From a virus, in the IMG/VR virus record IMGVR_UViG_3300028592_000004, positions 1-64,000 of that record: a stretch of 64,000 nucleotides of DNA; one strand, given 5' to 3'. A program made the translations under genes and the position numbers. Below are positions 45,337 through 53,093 of this stretch, in pieces. The notes under the pieces are model-generated. The model ran no database searches. It was given only the letters and a program-made list of their open reading frames with translations, and was not told the DNA's origin. The stretch's first letter is position 1; the number at the start of each line of letters is the position of its first letter.

Positions 45337-46140
45337 TTACCAAGTTGTACGCGTCCTGGGAACGTTGCCACCGATCGCGGTCGGGGTCTCCGTGAACTCC
45401 GCAACATACGCTGGCCGGAGCAGGGATTCCAGACCGAGAAGAATCGCAGCCTGGATGATGTTGGGTGCCCAGGTCGCTCTACGCCAGGAAACATGCCCAG
45501 GCGTGAACATGTAGTAGAGGGTGGCACGCTGCTGCGTCGTCTTCAGCGGCCTGGCGCCGTGAATCATCGTCTCAGTGAAAGCGATGATGTCGCCCTGTTC
45601 CAGCCGCGGAGCAACGAGAGCACCGTCAGCCACGGGATAGCCATCCTCAAAGACATGCTTTCGGACAGCACCACCCTGCATAGCGAAGGCACTCTTGTGA
45701 GAGCCCGGAAGGAGCACCAGGCCACCCTCGTCACCACCTTGTGCGTGAAGTGGGATCCCGACAGAGACCTGCGTACAGAAGGGCGATCCGTTCTGGTTGA
45801 AGAACAGATGGGTTCCTTGGGCGGCGCCTGGACCGCCATGAAGATTGCTGACTTCGACCCCGTTGCTGTCTGGCTGCAGTCGAATGAAAGCGTGGTCCAA
45901 GCGAAATCCGCTGCCCAGGACCTTTTCAAGCAACTTCATCAAGTTGATGCTCTTCAGCAAGCGAAGCCCGCCGTACGGAGTGACGTCAAGGAAGGGCACC
46001 TTGACCGACTTGGCTTCCTTGATTCGGGCCTCAAGACCCACCCGAACCTCCTCAACCCAGTCCGCCGGCAGCAACTTGCTAAAGTGGACAAAGCCGAGGG
46101 AGTCGAACAGATACTCTTCACGACTCGGAACATAGCTCAT
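45337..46140 (-). CDS. PhyH-type Fe(II)/2-oxoglutarate enzyme (1)
   Basis: 267 aa. SNLHGGPGAAQGTHLFFNQN gives the first metal ligand His; DEGGLVLLPGSHKSAFAMQ, EQGDIIAFTETMIHGARPLK gives the distal His and TTQQRATLYYMFTPGHVSWR the 2OG-binding Arg. The position two after the first His is Gly rather than the Asp of most PhyH enzymes. Family members hydroxylate small molecules or modify glycans; target unknown. Overlaps the second PhyH gene by 4 bp. Confidence 0.75.
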   Translation of the reverse strand: MSYVPSREEYLFDSLGFVHFSKLLPADWVEEVRVGLEARIKEAKSVKVPFLDVTPYGGLRLLKSINLMKLLEKVLGSGFRLDHAFIRLQPDSNGVEVSNLHGGPGAAQGTHLFFNQNGSPFCTQVSVGIPLHAQGGDEGGLVLLPGSHKSAFAMQGGAVRKHVFEDGYPVADGALVAPRLEQGDIIAFTETMIHGARPLKTTQQRATLYYMFTPGHVSWRRATWAPNIIQAAILLGLESLLRPAYVAEFTETPTAIGGNVPRTRTTW

Positions 46141-46913
46141 GTGGGAGGCCTTCTTTCATTGCCGATCGGCATCGGCTTTCCGGGGGAATCATCGAACCGA
46201 CCAGACCACGGCAGAGCAATGAGGCGTCTCTCCTCATCGTTCCTCGGATAAGATCCGTATCGATTCTGTTGTTGGATCGGATCGCGCCAGGCAATGAAGC
46301 CGGGAGCGAACTTGTAGTACAAGACACGGCGCTCTGAGGCGCCAATTTTCAACCCGCGATCGCCATGCACCAGGCTCTCGCTGAAGACAACAACGTCGCC
46401 CTCAAACAGATCCGGCGTATAGGTCGCTTCGGCCATAGTGTCGAACACCTCGGCCATCAGCTTGTGGCCGTCTGCGTCGTACCGCGACTTGTGAGAGCCC
46501 GGGATGAAGCAAAACCCGCCATCGTCTTTGAGCTGACCCCGGAGTGTGACACCGATCGTCAACTGGCTGTAGAGCACGCGCTCGCCGACGCCGGTGATGA
46601 AACAGGTGCTCTGGGAGGAGAGCGGGCCGCCGTGGAGATTCGGCTTTGAGGAGTTGCTGGAGAGCCCGACTGCGTGATCCAGCCGATAGCGATCGCCGCA
46701 CAGCGTGCGACAGATGTCACGAATCGCTGGCAGCGCCATGATGTCCCAGAACACAGCCCCAAGATCCAGGATCGGGAACCGGTGCGGGAGAGTTTCACCG
46801 AAGCGGGACACGATAGCGGCATTGGCCTTCTGCGTCAGGTCGGCCGAGATCGCATTTCGAACAACGGTGCAGCCAACCGAGTCGAGGATGTAGTTTTGAG
46901 CTTTTGTCAGCAC
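46137..46913 (-). CDS. PhyH-type Fe(II)/2-oxoglutarate enzyme (2)
   Basis: 258 aa from a GTG that overlaps the upstream stop, preceded by AAGGGA. LHGGPLSSQSTCFITGVGER, DDGGFCFIPGSHKSRYDADG, EGDVVVFSESLVHGDRGLKI, SERRVLYYKFAPGFIAWRD match the other PhyH protein point for point, including HxG in place of HxD. The two are paralogues. Together with the glycosyltransferases they form a sugar or small-molecule modification cluster. Confidence 0.75.
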   Translation of the reverse strand: MLTKAQNYILDSVGCTVVRNAISADLTQKANAAIVSRFGETLPHRFPILDLGAVFWDIMALPAIRDICRTLCGDRYRLDHAVGLSSNSSKPNLHGGPLSSQSTCFITGVGERVLYSQLTIGVTLRGQLKDDGGFCFIPGSHKSRYDADGHKLMAEVFDTMAEATYTPDLFEGDVVVFSESLVHGDRGLKIGASERRVLYYKFAPGFIAWRDPIQQQNRYGSYPRNDEERRLIALPWSGRFDDSPGKPMPIGNERRPPT

Positions 46914-47974
46914 AGGGGTTCCCTTTCGGAAAGCAGATCGAGCCAGCGCTTCTTGAAAAGCTGTTCGGATTTGACGGCCGTCGCGCCACACCCATTCTGC
47001 AGGTGATTCAAGACGCGCACGTTGTTGGAAAGGAGCATGACCGAATCGGCAACAAGTTGCGGGTCCACCTTCACAGTCGGAATGTGGCCGCAGTTATCTT
47101 TGAGGCGACCCTCAAACAGGATCCCGTCTTCACCATCGGTTAGCAGCTGATTGATCGGCGGGTTGTTCGGCGCTACAACGGGCGTACCGCTTCGTACCGA
47201 GAGGTACGGCATGAGACCAAAGATCTCTTGAGCCACCGGGAACACCGTCACGTCGTGAGCAGCCAGGGCCAGCAGCTGATCCGTATACGAAGCAAACCGG
47301 ACCAGATCCAGTCGGCCGCGGACCTGACGCGACATCCGCTTGAGCAGGACATCCGCCCCGGAGGACAAACGACCGTGCAAGATCGTCAGGCCCACTCGTG
47401 GATTCTCCAGAAGCGAATTGCAGACGTCGAAGAACGACTGGTCGACGAACTCAGTCTGAGAGTACGTCAGAGGGATCAGCACCCGAAACAGGGACAGATC
47501 CTTCTTGGGCAGCTTTCGCTGTTGTGGCCGCGGTGGAGCCCAAGGGACATGGAAGGGGCTGCCGTAGTCATAGCGGCGTCGCAGGACCATCTTCGCTGCA
47601 GCGTTCGGCGCGACAACGAAGTCGAACTTCTTCAGCAGATCCTTCCAGTTCCCAGCGTCCTCATGCCACTGATAAACGAAGATCGTCCGAATCTTCTGCC
47701 GCTTAACCCACTCAACTTGAGCGATGGCGTGGGTGGGATCGTCATCTGGCAAGTTGGCCCAGATAACGACTTCCTGCTTGCGAGCCCACTCAGCAAAGCG
47801 AAGGCGTTTGTGATTGAAAACACTCTTGTCCCACTCCGGTCGCACGACAGGGATTTGTCGCAGCGACGTATGGAACGTGACAGTCATGCCGCGCTGATAG
47901 AGGAAGTCGGCAAGCGCGAGCACGGCCAGAGTTGAGTCCTGACGCTGGTAACGCAAGCAGATTCCAACATTCAC
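46907..47974 (-). CDS. GT-B (GT4-like) glycosyltransferase
   Basis: 355 aa from a GTG 6 nt after GGAGG. N-terminal Rossmann half (VNVGICLRYQRQDSTLAVLA, VVIWANLPDDDPTHAIAQVE), then a C-terminal half with HGRLSSGADVLLKRMSRQVR, AHDVTVFPVAQEIFGLMPYL, SGTPVVAPNNPPINQLLTDG. The ExxG...P loop and second Rossmann fit GT4-like enzymes that transfer from nucleotide-sugars. Acceptor unknown. Confidence 0.75.
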   Translation of the reverse strand: MNVGICLRYQRQDSTLAVLALADFLYQRGMTVTFHTSLRQIPVVRPEWDKSVFNHKRLRFAEWARKQEVVIWANLPDDDPTHAIAQVEWVKRQKIRTIFVYQWHEDAGNWKDLLKKFDFVVAPNAAAKMVLRRRYDYGSPFHVPWAPPRPQQRKLPKKDLSLFRVLIPLTYSQTEFVDQSFFDVCNSLLENPRVGLTILHGRLSSGADVLLKRMSRQVRGRLDLVRFASYTDQLLALAAHDVTVFPVAQEIFGLMPYLSVRSGTPVVAPNNPPINQLLTDGEDGILFEGRLKDNCGHIPTVKVDPQLVADSVMLLSNNVRVLNHLQNGCGATAVKSEQLFKKRWLDLLSEREPLC

Positions 47975-48750
47975 TTTCCGCCTCCGAGAACGGTCAGACA
48001 CTTTGAGCGGTGCATGATTCGAACCGGACCATCGCCAAAGTGGAAGAACCGACTCTCGGCCTCAATCTTAGGGAGCATCTCGCGAATTGAGGAGCGGCTA
48101 GGCGCCTTTGTTCGCACGTTGGCCCATAGTCGGTCGTGATCCCAGGTGTTTTGACCGTGACAAACACGCATGTACAGCCAGGGTTTTCCCTTAACCCAGG
48201 AGAGGCTGTCAAGGTCGATCCCGTCGCGAATGACGGAATCCTCGCCAATCCGTTGCTCGGGATAGAGGAGCGGAAGGGGGACCCGGTGGATGATCGTGCC
48301 CGGAATGAACTTCTTCCGGTAGTCGCGAACGATCACCGAATCCCAGGAAACAACATGCAGCTCGCGATCCGCAGGAAACCAGTAAAGCTGAGACGTCAGG
48401 AACGAGGCGGTGATCGACGGCCCATGCGTCGCCAGCTGCGTGAACAACCGGTTCGGATGCGACTGGTCATCATCGTCCCACTGGACTGCGAGCGGCGTCT
48501 GGACGGCGTTGACGGCGATCTGCCTCAGGAAGCCCAACGTTTGCTTCTCCGAGTGGATGATTCTCACCTTCAACCCGTAGCCGTCGCAGAGCTTCAGCAG
48601 CAGATCCTGGTCACGAGGCGTGAAGTCGTCTTCGACAACGATGAGCTGACTAACGCGATGAGTCTGGCGACTCAAGCTGGCCAAGCTCCATTGAACCATC
48701 GGCAGGCGGGAAGCCTGCGTGACCATGAGCGCGGTGATTGCTTGCGACAT
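47971..48750 (-). CDS. GT2-type glycosyltransferase
   Basis: 259 aa from MSQAITALMVTQASRLPMVQ. ITALMVTQASRLPMVQWSLA begins beta-1, SQLIVVEDDFTPRDQDLLLK, then AVNAVQTPLAVQWDDDDQSH carries a DxD-type metal site. GEDSVIRDGIDLDSL is a catalytic-loop candidate. Retaining/inverting state and sugar unknown. Starts 100 bp inside the upstream gene; a Met 4 codons earlier (48762) is also possible. Confidence 0.7.
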   Translation of the reverse strand: MSQAITALMVTQASRLPMVQWSLASLSRQTHRVSQLIVVEDDFTPRDQDLLLKLCDGYGLKVRIIHSEKQTLGFLRQIAVNAVQTPLAVQWDDDDQSHPNRLFTQLATHGPSITASFLTSQLYWFPADRELHVVSWDSVIVRDYRKKFIPGTIIHRVPLPLLYPEQRIGEDSVIRDGIDLDSLSWVKGKPWLYMRVCHGQNTWDHDRLWANVRTKAPSRSSIREMLPKIEAESRFFHFGDGPVRIMHRSKCLTVLGGGK

Positions 48751-49441
48751 CTCGACCCTCATCGAATAGGAGACCTCGACGGCCCCATTGAATGCTAGGG
48801 ATCTTGTGTCGTCCGAGGGTGCTCCACTCATTTCCAGTGTGATCCACAAGGCTGGGAACGTGGACCAGGATAGGAAGTCGAAGCTCGACACGGAACACGT
48901 TCCCGACGAGAACGTCCACCTTGCGGTGGCTGTCGTGCTTCTGGAAGCGAGGGTGAGCCAGCAGGGCGTTGGCGGATTCTCGCGGCATGCAGATGGCCAG
49001 GGCGCCCACGAACGCGTTGTCGTGGAACGTCGCTTCCTGCCAATGATCAGGCTCACGAACCTTTTCCCGCTGGTAATGCGGGACCATCTTCGGGCTCGTG
49101 TAAGGCGACAGGAAGCCCACGGTCGGATGCGGAGAGAACGCATCCTTGAGGATGTCCGCCGCTCCGGGACGCCAGACATGGTCGTCCTGAAGCATCAGGA
49201 TCCAGCTGGCATTCGTATGCGTCAGAAGATGGTGCACACCGCGCTTCCAGTTCGGAAAGCACCCGAGCGGATGATCCGAAGGAAGCCATTCGCAGCTGTC
49301 CACGAGCTGAGGCCGCTCCATCGGTTCAGCGAAGACGTGGATCGTCTCGCTGAAGCCGGCCTCACGGATACTGCGAAGCGTCTTGAGAAGGAGAGACCGC
49401 GGACGAAACGCGGTCTGGATTCCAATCGCGAGCGACTGCAT
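48650..49441 (-). CDS. GT-A glycosyltransferase-like protein
   Basis: 263 aa. MQSLAIGIQTAFRPRSLLLK, NASWILMLQDDHVWRPGAAD with QDDH as a probable metal-binding motif, HDNAFVGALAICMPRESANA and WSTLGRHKIPSIQWGRRG. Fits a small GT-A fold. The last 40 residues are Arg/Gly-rich and overlap the next gene by about 100 bp. First gene of the glycan island. Confidence 0.6.
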   Translation of the reverse strand: MQSLAIGIQTAFRPRSLLLKTLRSIREAGFSETIHVFAEPMERPQLVDSCEWLPSDHPLGCFPNWKRGVHHLLTHTNASWILMLQDDHVWRPGAADILKDAFSPHPTVGFLSPYTSPKMVPHYQREKVREPDHWQEATFHDNAFVGALAICMPRESANALLAHPRFQKHDSHRKVDVLVGNVFRVELRLPILVHVPSLVDHTGNEWSTLGRHKIPSIQWGRRGLLFDEGRDVASNHRAHGHAGFPPADGSMELGQLESPDSSR

Positions 49442-49445
49442 GGTC

Positions 49446-51434
49446 CTACTTCACCAGGTTGAATACCCGGCACGCAAAGGCTCCTGGCATGATCTTCGGC
49501 TTGGGCTTCGGCAGCGCCGCTGCCTTCTGACCGCCTCCGAACTGCTGAGACAGGATCTGAGCGCCACCGGCTGTCTGGGCATCGTTTCGATACTGCTCCA
49601 CTTTCGATTTGACAATGCTGTGGAGGGCTTCATTTTCCTTCTTGAGCTGCATCATCTCGGAGCGCCGCTGCGTCTCCTCCATGCCCAGCAGCTCCTGAGC
49701 AATCTGATCGGCCTGGGCCATGAGGTCCTGCGGCGTATCGGCACTGGTCTGACCGCCCGCTCCTCCACCCATACCGCCACCCATGCCACCCATCATGCCA
49801 GCTGCAGCCTGAGCGTTCGGGTCTCCCTGACCGCCGGCCGCGGCATTCGGATCCCCGGGCGGAGGCTGTTGCCCAGCCATCGCGCCGAGCTGCTGCTGAT
49901 CGGCCTGACCCTGCATGTCTTCCTGGAACTGCTTCTGCAGCTGCATGACGTACCGCTGCTCTTCCAGAAGCCGCTTCTGCTCTTCGCGGAAGTCGACACC
50001 CATCGCGGCCAGCCCGGTCTCCTGGCTGATCTGCTGCCCCATCATGAGCTGCAGTTTCGCCATCTGCTGATTGAGATCGTCCGCCATCGTGATCGGCTTG
50101 AGGCGGGCCGACACCGGCTCCCACGAGAAGTACTGGGCGACGGACTTGATGAGCCACCGCAGGAATCCGTTGAGATTGTGCGTGAGCGGCGTCCAGAGGC
50201 TCTCGAACAGCCGCAGGGCTGCCGGAGCTGCCTGGGCCGTGAGGGTGCCCTTGTAGAGCTCTTGAGGCACACCCACGTCGTTCAGCAGCGTGTTCTGGCC
50301 GAACTCCATGAGCTGGTACGGAGCCATCTGCGCAGCTTCGCCACCAAGAGCCTGGTACTGCACGGCCTGGGGCAAGACGTTCCACGCCGCGGGATCCCGG
50401 CGCCGGCGCCGCAGCATCGCATTGACGTGCGACACGAACTGACCCATGTTCGTTCCGACGAGCGGATCCGACGCAGCCTCGTTGGCACCGCCGCGGGGCA
50501 TGGGCGTGATGACGCGGAAGGGGATGACGTAATCGAGCGCGATCGCTTCGTTGAAGCGATGCAGGACCTGGACGTACCACGCCTGGCGGAAGTTCGTGAT
50601 GGCCCGCGGGATCCCCCAGCTGCGGTTGCGAAGCCCGGACAGGGCCGCATCCTTCATGTGGAAGACAATCTCGGGATCGAACAGCAGGTCGTGGTTCTTC
50701 TTGACGGCCTGAATGATCTCCCAGTCGGCTCGCTCCAACACGAACAGGTCGTCGCCGCGGGTGATCTGCTGGCGATAGTCGTGGGGGATCTTCCAGCGGT
50801 ACTGGCAGTCTCCCGACTTCGGATCTTCCTTGATCTCGATCTCGTGCGGGCTCCACCGCTTGATCTTGACCTCGCCCTCTTCCCCGGACCTGCGGTCGAT
50901 GTGGTTCCACTCGCCGTCGTAGCCGCACTTGGGGCACTTGGCATGGAAGTTGAAGTCCTTCCAGCGGAAGTTGTACTTGTCGTTGTTGTAGATCTCGCGC
51001 AGAGGTGCTTCGTGGCCGCAGCCTCGACCCTCCGGCCCGTGACCTTTGCAGGAGAGCGAGCGACGGAACGGAACCAGCAAGGACAGGAACGCGTTCCCGT
51101 AGCACAGATAGTCGCTCGCAACCTCCCGGCAGAGGTTGTAGATGTTCAGGCGATCTTCGAGGAACTCCTTGAACTTCTCTTTTTCCTCATCACTGGCCTC
51201 GGTGTCCGTGAACTCCACGGTCGTGATGAAGTACGCAATGACACGTTCCATCGCTTGGCGATAGGTGCCATTGGCCATCCAGATGTACTCGGCCCAGCGC
51301 AGCGCATCCTGCATCGAGTCCGGCATAGCCGTGCTGGCCATGTCGCAGAACGGATCCGGAAACAGCTCGCCGCTACGGAGCGAACTGTAGTAGGAGCCGC
51401 TGCCAGCTCGATTGGAGAGGAGTCCCTGCGCCAT
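49446..51434 (-). CDS. portal protein-like
   Basis: 662 aa, in the size range of large-phage portals. An N-terminal helical/stem region (LRWAEYIWMANGTYRQAMER), then near residues 130-185 a four-Cys/His insert (SLSCKGHGPEGRGCGH ... HAKCPKCGYDGEW), a portal-like wing/clip region (PRAITNFRQAWYVQVLHRFN, NVLPQAVQYQALGGEAAQM, YKGTLTAQAAPAALRLFES) and a long C-terminal tail rich in Gly/Met/Gln (GGMGGGMGGGAGG) with coiled coil. Zinc-type insertion is unusual. Call rests on size, domain order and the adjacent large structural-looking genes. Confidence 0.65.
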   Translation of the reverse strand: MAQGLLSNRAGSGSYYSSLRSGELFPDPFCDMASTAMPDSMQDALRWAEYIWMANGTYRQAMERVIAYFITTVEFTDTEASDEEKEKFKEFLEDRLNIYNLCREVASDYLCYGNAFLSLLVPFRRSLSCKGHGPEGRGCGHEAPLREIYNNDKYNFRWKDFNFHAKCPKCGYDGEWNHIDRRSGEEGEVKIKRWSPHEIEIKEDPKSGDCQYRWKIPHDYRQQITRGDDLFVLERADWEIIQAVKKNHDLLFDPEIVFHMKDAALSGLRNRSWGIPRAITNFRQAWYVQVLHRFNEAIALDYVIPFRVITPMPRGGANEAASDPLVGTNMGQFVSHVNAMLRRRRRDPAAWNVLPQAVQYQALGGEAAQMAPYQLMEFGQNTLLNDVGVPQELYKGTLTAQAAPAALRLFESLWTPLTHNLNGFLRWLIKSVAQYFSWEPVSARLKPITMADDLNQQMAKLQLMMGQQISQETGLAAMGVDFREEQKRLLEEQRYVMQLQKQFQEDMQGQADQQQLGAMAGQQPPPGDPNAAAGGQGDPNAQAAAGMMGGMGGGMGGGAGGQTSADTPQDLMAQADQIAQELLGMEETQRRSEMMQLKKENEALHSIVKSKVEQYRNDAQTAGGAQILSQQFGGGQKAAALPKPKPKIMPGAFACRVFNLVK

Positions 51435-51457
51435 CGTCGATCCTTCGACTTCGCGGA

Positions 51458-51477
51458 TTCAATGCCCGCGGATTGAA
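51458..51477 (-). promoter_or_regulatory. recurrent 20-bp element, copy 6
   Basis: Plus strand TTCAATGCCCGCGGATTGAA with palindromic arms. Starts immediately after the stop of the 54-aa gene and lies 23 nt before the portal-like ATG. Confidence 0.65.
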
Positions 51478-51642
51478 CTACGAACGCCGAATCCGGTCCT
51501 TGGCTCGTTCGAGCAGGTCCCGGCGATACTCAGCCTGGTTGTCCTCTGCGGACTTGGACCGTGGCTGCGGCGTCGGGCGTGTCTCAGTCGGACGGTCGTC
51601 AAGGTCGGGCGTGTGTGCTCCGATATCAGCGCGTTTGATCAT
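51478..51642 (-). CDS. 54-aa hypothetical protein
   Basis: MIKRADIGAHTPDLDDRPTE then TRPTPQPRSKSAEDNQAEYR and RDLLERAKDRIRRS: a disordered N-terminus and a basic helix. AGGAGAG lies upstream. Fits between the recurrent element and the gene at 51626. May be an accessory to the portal-like gene. Confidence 0.55.
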   Translation of the reverse strand: MIKRADIGAHTPDLDDRPTETRPTPQPRSKSAEDNQAEYRRDLLERAKDRIRRS

Positions 51643-52627
51643 CCTGATCTCTCCTGACGTCGAACACCATCAACACGCAGTAGTGCGTATCGCCGTCTTG
51701 GAAGTCCATGCCGACCGACCGGCAGAGGTACGAGCAACGGTGGCTTGCGACGTAAACTCCAATGTTATCGTCGGATGCAGGAGGGAAGTAGCGGTAGCCC
51801 TTGTAGGATCGCTGGAAGGCCAGGATCAGGAAGCCCGTGGTCTCCGTCTTGAGCGACAGGACAACCCGGTGGTAGTAGCTCTCGTGATGCCCGGAACCGT
51901 CGATCTCAAACTCAACCTGCTCTTCGGGTTCTGCAGCGTGAGAGCGAGGTGCTGCAGGCGCGGGCGAAGGTGCAGCGCCGAAGTTCTCACCCGAGAACTG
52001 CTGGATGATCTGCCGGGACGGAGCTGCTGCCGATGCCTGGGCTCGATTCGCATTCGACCGGAACGCACCCACGACTCCGGCCTGTGGTGCGGGGGCCGGA
52101 GCGGCCGGCGGGGCCTGTGCCGTCTTGACGTCGTCCGGCAGGATGAGGGACTTACGCGTCGGACCTGCCGTCTCGTCGGCGAGACCGGCGACGAACATGC
52201 TGAGAAGCCGGCGGCGACCGACCTCGTCATCGGTGATCTCGATGCCCTGGCTCTGAAGTCTGGCCTTGAGGTTCGCCAGGGCCTGCTGCATTGCCTCGCC
52301 GGTGAGGTTGCACTGATTCATGACGTGCGAGGAGAAGCCGTCCTCGTCCGGATCGACCACAACCGGGATCTTCCGATAGTCGGTCTGGCCGTTCAGAGCC
52401 CTCGGAACGCCGTTCTCAGTCGCCCGGGAGAGCATCACAGCTCCGCCACCTGCGGAGAAGCGCGGGGCGTTGACGGCAACACCGTCCGAACTCGGCGAAC
52501 TCATCCCCAGGGCTGCGCCGCTGTGGTAGTTGCTCGGATCAGGCGTGTGGGCCACCCAGCCCAGCGAACCGGTCTGCGTCGGCGGGGCCTCGTTGAAGAA
52601 CGGGTTGAGAAGAATGTGTCCGGCCAT
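51626..52627 (-). CDS. large hypothetical protein upstream of portal-like gene
   Basis: 333 aa from MAGHILLNPFFNEAPPTQTG. Disordered N-terminus, a central helical part (QCNLTGEAMQQALANLKARL, RLLSMFVAGLADETAGPTRK), an Ala/Pro-rich linker, and a C-terminal beta-rich domain (YYHRVVLSLKTETTGFLILA, SDDNIGVYVASHRCSYLC). Position before the portal suggests a structural or packaging role; not recognised. Confidence 0.5.
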   Translation of the reverse strand: MAGHILLNPFFNEAPPTQTGSLGWVAHTPDPSNYHSGAALGMSSPSSDGVAVNAPRFSAGGGAVMLSRATENGVPRALNGQTDYRKIPVVVDPDEDGFSSHVMNQCNLTGEAMQQALANLKARLQSQGIEITDDEVGRRRLLSMFVAGLADETAGPTRKSLILPDDVKTAQAPPAAPAPAPQAGVVGAFRSNANRAQASAAAPSRQIIQQFSGENFGAAPSPAPAAPRSHAAEPEEQVEFEIDGSGHHESYYHRVVLSLKTETTGFLILAFQRSYKGYRYFPPASDDNIGVYVASHRCSYLCRSVGMDFQDGDTHYCVLMVFDVRRDQDDQTR

Positions 52628-52653
52628 GTGAATCCTTTCCTTGGGACGCCGGC

Positions 52654-52682
52654 ATCATAGCCAGAGGCAATAGCTAAAGAAA
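52654..52682 (-). promoter_or_regulatory. possible host-type promoter
   Basis: Minus strand has TATGAT at 52659-52654 with a weak -35 (TTTCTT) 17 nt upstream. It lies between the terminator at 52680 and the ATG at 52627, where a new transcript would be expected. Weak match. Confidence 0.3.
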
Positions 52683-52725
52683 AGCACGGATTGCCCGGTC
52701 CCGGTCGGGACCGGGCATCTGTGCT
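52681..52725 (-). terminator. strong intrinsic terminator
   Basis: A 20-bp stem with one mismatch: AGCACGGAT-TGCCCGGTCCC / GGGACCGGGCA-ATCTGTGCT around GGTC, followed on the minus strand by TTTTCTTT. The strongest terminator in the window. It closes the DNA-metabolism block before the 51626 gene. Confidence 0.85.
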
Positions 52726-53093
52726 CATCGGTCAGTGGGAAAATCAAAATCTAACGATCGTGGCAAGTGGTTTCGAACGACTTCGCGCGGTGCGAGATAG
52801 TACATCTTGGGGACGTAGTCTTCTCTCGCTACCAGTGTTTCAAGCCCCTGGACCGTATGGGCAATGACGAGTCGAAGTGTTGGCTTCGACTCACCTGCCT
52901 GTGCGGGTGCGTCACCGTAGAAGTGACACATCGCCAAGACGACTACTGCGGCGTTCGCATCCAGAGGAGCGAGCGGCATTGTCGTCGGTCGGGACCTTGC
53001 GTTGTCGTCGATCCATTGCCACGGATCATCAGATTCGATTTCCCAAAGACCATCAGGAAGAGGCTTCGGCAGATCCCTCGGACGGGTGATCAC
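52725..53093 (-). CDS. hypothetical protein
   Basis: 122 aa. MITRPRDLPKPLPDGLWEIE, a beta-rich core (VVVLAMCHFYGDAPAQAGES, RLVIAHTVQGLETLV) and an acidic end. Overlaps the upstream gene by 41 bp. The stop lies at the base of the strong terminator. Function unknown. Confidence 0.6.
   Translation of the reverse strand: MITRPRDLPKPLPDGLWEIESDDPWQWIDDNARSRPTTMPLAPLDANAAVVVLAMCHFYGDAPAQAGESKPTLRLVIAHTVQGLETLVAREDYVPKMYYLAPREVVRNHLPRSLDFDFPTDR

Noticed and set aside
49740-49860. Gly/Met-rich stretch in the portal-like C-terminus that looked like a DNA repeat.
   Set aside because: It is codon-level low complexity (GGMGGGMGGG) within a coding frame, not a separate repeat element.
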